Positions 60,123 through 64,000 of a stretch of 64,000 nt of DNA are shown here, in pieces (positions within the stretch are counted from its first letter, which is position 1; the number at the start of each line of letters is the position of its first letter). The notes under the pieces are model-generated. The model worked only from the letters and a program-made list of their open reading frames with translations, was not told the origin of the DNA and made no database searches. Source of the stretch: Aphelocoma coerulescens. Its lineage: Eukaryota > Chordata > Aves > Passeriformes > Corvidae. Made by a program: the position numbers and the translations under genes. The stretch spans positions 65,356,578 through 65,420,577 of the forward strand of contig NC_091014.1 in assembly GCF_041296385.1 (NCBI RefSeq), in the 5' to 3' direction.

Positions 60123-60715
60123 CCCTCCAGAACCAAAAAGGATTTGGCTCTAGATTTTGCACCTTCAGGTCTAAGAGTTTCCAGATGCACACCTTCAGTG
60201 CTGACACCGCACAAAGCAGAAGTAGAGGGCACCACCCATAAAAAGTCCATAAATAAATAAAATATATTTAGCCTGAACAGTGTCTTAGTAAGTGTCTGCA
60301 GAAAACAACAAAAAATCCAATGCCTTGTAATTTTGCAGCATCAACTGTTACACATGGAAAATCTGTGTATATACTGCATCCTTCCCCTTCTATCTGCCTC
60401 TGAATTTGCTGTGTTAAAGATTTACCTTTCAGGAGCAATATGTAAAACAAGAGTGTAATATCTGAAGCACACATTTGTGTGTGAGGATACTTTTGTTTCT
60501 CAAAGACTCATGATCTCTCAGAACGTGAGGCTGACAGTACCACCACTGCACCACTGACACAACATGATTTGCCATCTCAACTCTCCTGGCACTTTAAAAA
60601 TGAAGCAGGGTAAAATTCAGCTTGGTTAAGGAATCTTTTTTTGCCATGTAATAGAGCGGGACTGAATTTTAATGAGTAAAAAGTACGGGAAAAGTGAAAA
60701 ACCACAAATTATAAG

Positions 60716-60938
60716 CTAGCTTTCCCTCTGATTTTCTCTTTTTCTCCTCAAAAGCTTGTGGACCTCTTCATCTTCTAAACTAAAGCCCTTTGCCAATAAC
60801 TCACACTGGAGCTTTGCCAACAGCCTTTGTTTAGGTAGCACAACTGGGAATCTGAGAGAGTCCATGTCAAGACAAGCTGCTTTAGGCAGCACATGGACTT
60901 GAATCACTATTGAAAAGGGACGCTCGACCTTTGACATT
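60716..60938 (-). CDS. Unrecognised terminal-exon-like ORF
   Basis: On the minus strand, a good acceptor (ctactatttcag) at about 60939 is followed by an open frame: MSKVERPFSIVIQVHVLPKA at the start, then VVLPKQRLLAKLQCELLAKG, FSLEDEEVHKLLRRKREN and a stop at 60716. The Lys/Glu/Leu-rich, helix-like second half looks more protein-like than other ORFs here. I do not recognise the family. In human the next gene upstream of PPFIBP1 is SMCO2; this ORF does not match what I remember of it. It may be a real last exon, a retained fragment, or chance: ORFs of this size are common in 64 kb. Confidence 0.25.
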
Positions 60939-63900
60939 CCTGAAATAGTAGATTTGAGTTCAAAATGCAGACTTCAAATTTTGCATTAGTTCTCAGCTTT
61001 GAAAAGGTACAAGTGGTTCACACTCTGAAATGTGTGTTTGTTCTCCTCAAACAGTGAGCTCTGATGTTTGATAACTGTGGAGTGTGCTATCCCATAGCCA
61101 GCCGGAGCTGCCACAGGCCCTGCAGAGCAAGGCACTGCCTGGCTGCAGAACAAGGGGATTTCTCTTGCCCAGGCAGCGTGGCTCTGCTGGGATGCTCTCC
61201 CTCATCCCTTCAGGACCACCCTCTCCTTGCTCTGGGACACAGCCTGTGCTGACTGCTCAACTCCAGAGTCACTCACTGATGTCAGGGTGAAGAAGAGGCA
61301 CACACAGGGCGTTTTCCCAGCGCTGCCCTCCCTACACTTTTCTCTCAACCACTTCTCTTCCCCACACCCTTTCTCCAATCCCTAGGCAAAGCACAGCCCC
61401 AGGGATTTCCGTAACGCTGGAGTAAGCAAAGATTTTATTCTTTTTAATTTTCAGCCAGGGAGCAGAGTGCTGTTGATTTTGTCTTGCTTTTTCAACACCG
61501 AAGTCCCATGCTAGATGAAGGACAAAAGCTGTGTGCTCTCAGCTCCAAGAGAGGGCCTTTCTCTTCTGAATGCTCACTGGTGAGTAGCAAGCAAACAAAT
61601 CCCCAAAACCCCAATACTACTACAGTGCAGCTTTAAGGAACCATATGCTGCCCACACCATTGCTTGGCTGGGGAGCCGTGTGTCCTGCCTACCCTTGTGC
61701 CAGCTTTGCTCCTCAGCACAGAGGCAACTTAGCAGCCAGGACACAGCTCTTCTGCTGCTCATTCCTTTCTCCTGAAAGCCTACAGATGGTTCTTCGGGAT
61801 GGAGATGTTGTCCTCTCCATCCCATCTCAACCCCTCCTCCTCTTGCACAACTGACACCTCCTCACCATCCTTTGCAGAGATGGTTTCAGTCCTGGTGCCC
61901 TGCAGCTTCCAGCATCACCCAAGGCTAAAAAACTCAGGCGGAGCAGTGGCTGAGCTGTGCCTGGGACTCAGAGGAGCTCACAAGACAAAGACATCAGTGC
62001 TAGAGGAATGGAAACAATGCTGGGGTGGGCTGGAGGGCTACATGGGTAAGGAAAAAATGTTCTTGGTTGATATTGAAGGGTAGGACGGCTTCACCAGCAA
62101 GGCAGAGGAAGGCAGCAGATCAGCAGCAAGCCAGAGCTGTGGCCTCTGCAGGAACACAGCTTTAAACACAAGGTCCCAGCCCTACACTCTCCCCTTTCTT
62201 CTGCAGCAGGAAGAGGAGAGAAACTGGCAGGGGGGGAAGGGGCAGAAGGGAAGAAAGTGTCTTCTTTCTGCTGCTTCCCCTGTAAGAGAGAAAGGTCTAG
62301 GGACGGAAGGGAGCAGCCACTCTCCCTCCCGTGGCCAAGCCTCTGGGCATGTGCAGGAGTGGGGAATATCTCACCCCCTTGCCCCATCAGCAAGATGAGC
62401 AGAAAGTGCTGGCTTTGCAACTGAGGAAGATGCAGCCCAGGAGATGAAGACAAATCTTAGCACTCAGAAAACTAAGACATGCTTGCATCAAGACATGTCT
62501 GATGCCCAGCTGGGGCAGAACTGCAGCTGCTGCAAATCCTCCTGGATTTCTGTGGGATAACAAGGCACTGAGACTGAGGTTACTCACTACAGATATTGTA
62601 GGCGTGAAACAATTTTTTTTATTACACAGAACAATGAAAAATGCCTGTTTCTTTAGATACAGCAATGAACTGGTTTATTACTGACCTTACCAATAGTGGG
62701 CTGCCTTTAGCAGACAGTGCTATAACACATTAAAATGGAGAAGAAGGTAACTTTTAAGAGCAGTTTACAAGAAAGTTTACAGCCCAATTGCAGCAGTTCA
62801 GTGTGAACACACCTATAAATCACCTGGTTTGGGTATCTATAGCAGTCTAATTGAAGCAAGGGGCTACAAAACTTTCTTTGTAGGCAAGGATCAGCAGTGG
62901 ATGGGTTAGCACACACCACCAGTGGAGCCACGATCCAAGTCAACAAGTCTGAAGCAAACTTAGGTGTGGCTAAATCACACGACAACAACAATAATGTAGA
63001 AATATCATCACATGCAAGAGCTGAACTGCCCCTCTCCATTATTAAGTATCTGCCACATGTTTGAGCCAGTCAGGTATACAGACTCTTCTGCAAAGCCAGT
63101 TTTACCTCACATAATCTCTCAAAACTCGAGGTCTTCCACAGGAGTAACTTCACTAGGATATTAGTTTTCATTAAGAAAGAACAGCATTATTGAGGCACAT
63201 AGTTGCTGAAGGAAGTTTCGTGATCTACAAATATCCTGAAGGTTTGAACACAGAAAGGCCCTTATTTGACATGAAATACAGTAAGGCATAGAAAGGAAGG
63301 AAGACATGGGGAAGCAGGAACACCTGACTTTTTAAAGTCTGTAATAGAGCAAAGAAATCCTAGACTGCTTAACTGTTTCCCCTCCCTCGACCTACAGCTC
63401 TAATTAAAATAAACCTTCAAAAACAATATAAAAAATGTAATAATATTTTAAGATGGTTTTATTAAAACACTGAATAAATTCAAAGATGTTGTTATGACAT
63501 AAAAAGATCAAAAGTAACCTCACTGTTGTTTCAAAGTTATATTGGGAAAAAGTGGTTGTTGTGTAACTTCATAGTTTTCTAACTTTCCACAGTTCCACTG
63601 CAAGAGATGATAGCAAGGATGGAACAATATATCTAGGATTAAAAGCTCCCAAACCCATTATTTATACACATCTAATTAGCTCCTCCTGCACACAAACACA
63701 CACACACACACACACCCCCCTTGAGCACTGGGAACTGTTAATATAATTCCTGCAATTAAAAACTTCAATGCCAGAATCCTTGTCTGCCAAAAGGAAAAAC
63801 AACAACCACTCTCCTCCAGCACAGCTGGGCATGTTTGTACAGGAGTGGATGCCCAACCCTAAAACAAAGCTCAGCTCAAAGATCTGAACTCTCCCAAAGT

Positions 63901-64000
63901 TCAAGGTATTTATTAGAAACCTGTAATCCAGCACCAAGGACCACCTTGGACTCCACTCCAGCAGAGCGACTGATGCAAATCAGAAGTTTGGGGAGTTTAA
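60939..64000. other. Window end, no gene recognised
   Basis: Several medium ORFs on both strands (61-62.5 kb) lack protein-like composition or splice context. The CA microsatellite lies near the end. No CpG island was seen. Confidence 0.45.
63689..63716. repeat. CA dinucleotide microsatellite
   Basis: About 12 CA units with one interruption, ending in a run of C. Likely length-polymorphic. Confidence 0.88.

Larger units (their letters stand above)
52915..60715. other. Upstream region of PPFIBP1, probably 5' intron
   Basis: No coding exon recognised. Because coding exon 1 begins at a splice acceptor, the promoter must lie further up, here or beyond the window. A small CpG-containing stretch at about 57007-57200 ends, in gene direction, at a gtaaga donor and carries CCTAGCAACCGG, which contains an RFX-type half-site; it is a weak candidate for a non-coding first exon. 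Simple repeats are listed separately. Confidence 0.45.

Noticed and set aside
60939..64000. SMCO2 exons, expected upstream of PPFIBP1
   Set aside because: No coiled-coil plus membrane-segment frame resembling SMCO2 was seen on either strand.

Overview
The window is a piece of a bird genome. The evidence is truncated CR1 retrotransposon copies, a solo endogenous-retrovirus LTR of a type common in songbirds, compact GT-AG introns, and two neighbouring vertebrate genes whose order matches the human 12p11 block PPFIBP1-REP15. The species cannot be named from the sequence alone. There are no prokaryotic features, CRISPR arrays, or tRNA/rRNA genes that I can see.

Layout, read on the minus strand (gene direction, high to low coordinates). 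From about 52.9 kb to 7.8 kb lies PPFIBP1 (liprin-beta-1). I could place 27 coding exons with splice sites and matching phases. Joined, they give one open frame of 3021 bases: 1006 residues plus stop. It contains an N-terminal coiled coil, a serine/proline-rich linker and three C-terminal SAM domains. Three exons look optional: a 93-base coiled-coil exon with a weak donor (32733-32825), a 33-base microexon that adds a second RSASAP motif (18581-18613), and an alternative first coding exon inside the second intron (45054-45122). The last one would start a shorter protein directly at the third coding exon. The 3' UTR probably runs to an AATAAA at about 5.56 kb. About 3 kb downstream of the PPFIBP1 stop, on the same strand, is REP15 (Rab15 effector protein), an intronless 236-codon frame.

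At the low-coordinate end, on the plus strand, two adjacent exon-like pieces (1157-1280 and 1621-1709) match the linker after the PTB domain of the EPS8 family. They carry two apparent one-base frame disruptions and a lost donor site, so I call them a pseudogene relic. From 53 to 64 kb, upstream of the first coding exon, there is AT-rich sequence that is probably the long 5' intron of PPFIBP1. One unrecognised terminal-exon-like ORF (60716-60938) and one possible non-coding exon near 57.0 kb stand out there.

Mobile and structural DNA: four CR1 pieces of different age, the solo LTR with a 5-base target duplication only 179 bases from a coding exon, a 324-base segment bounded by 31-base imperfect inverted repeats, a perfect 26-base palindrome at 22173-22198, and several simple repeats. 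The two intact genes both belong to membrane and cortex trafficking biology: liprin-beta-1 acts in cortical and adhesion scaffolds, REP15 in Rab15-dependent endosome recycling. Nothing here shows that they act together. I did not find a novel multi-gene system; the most interesting points are the alternative PPFIBP1 exons and the EPS8-like relic.
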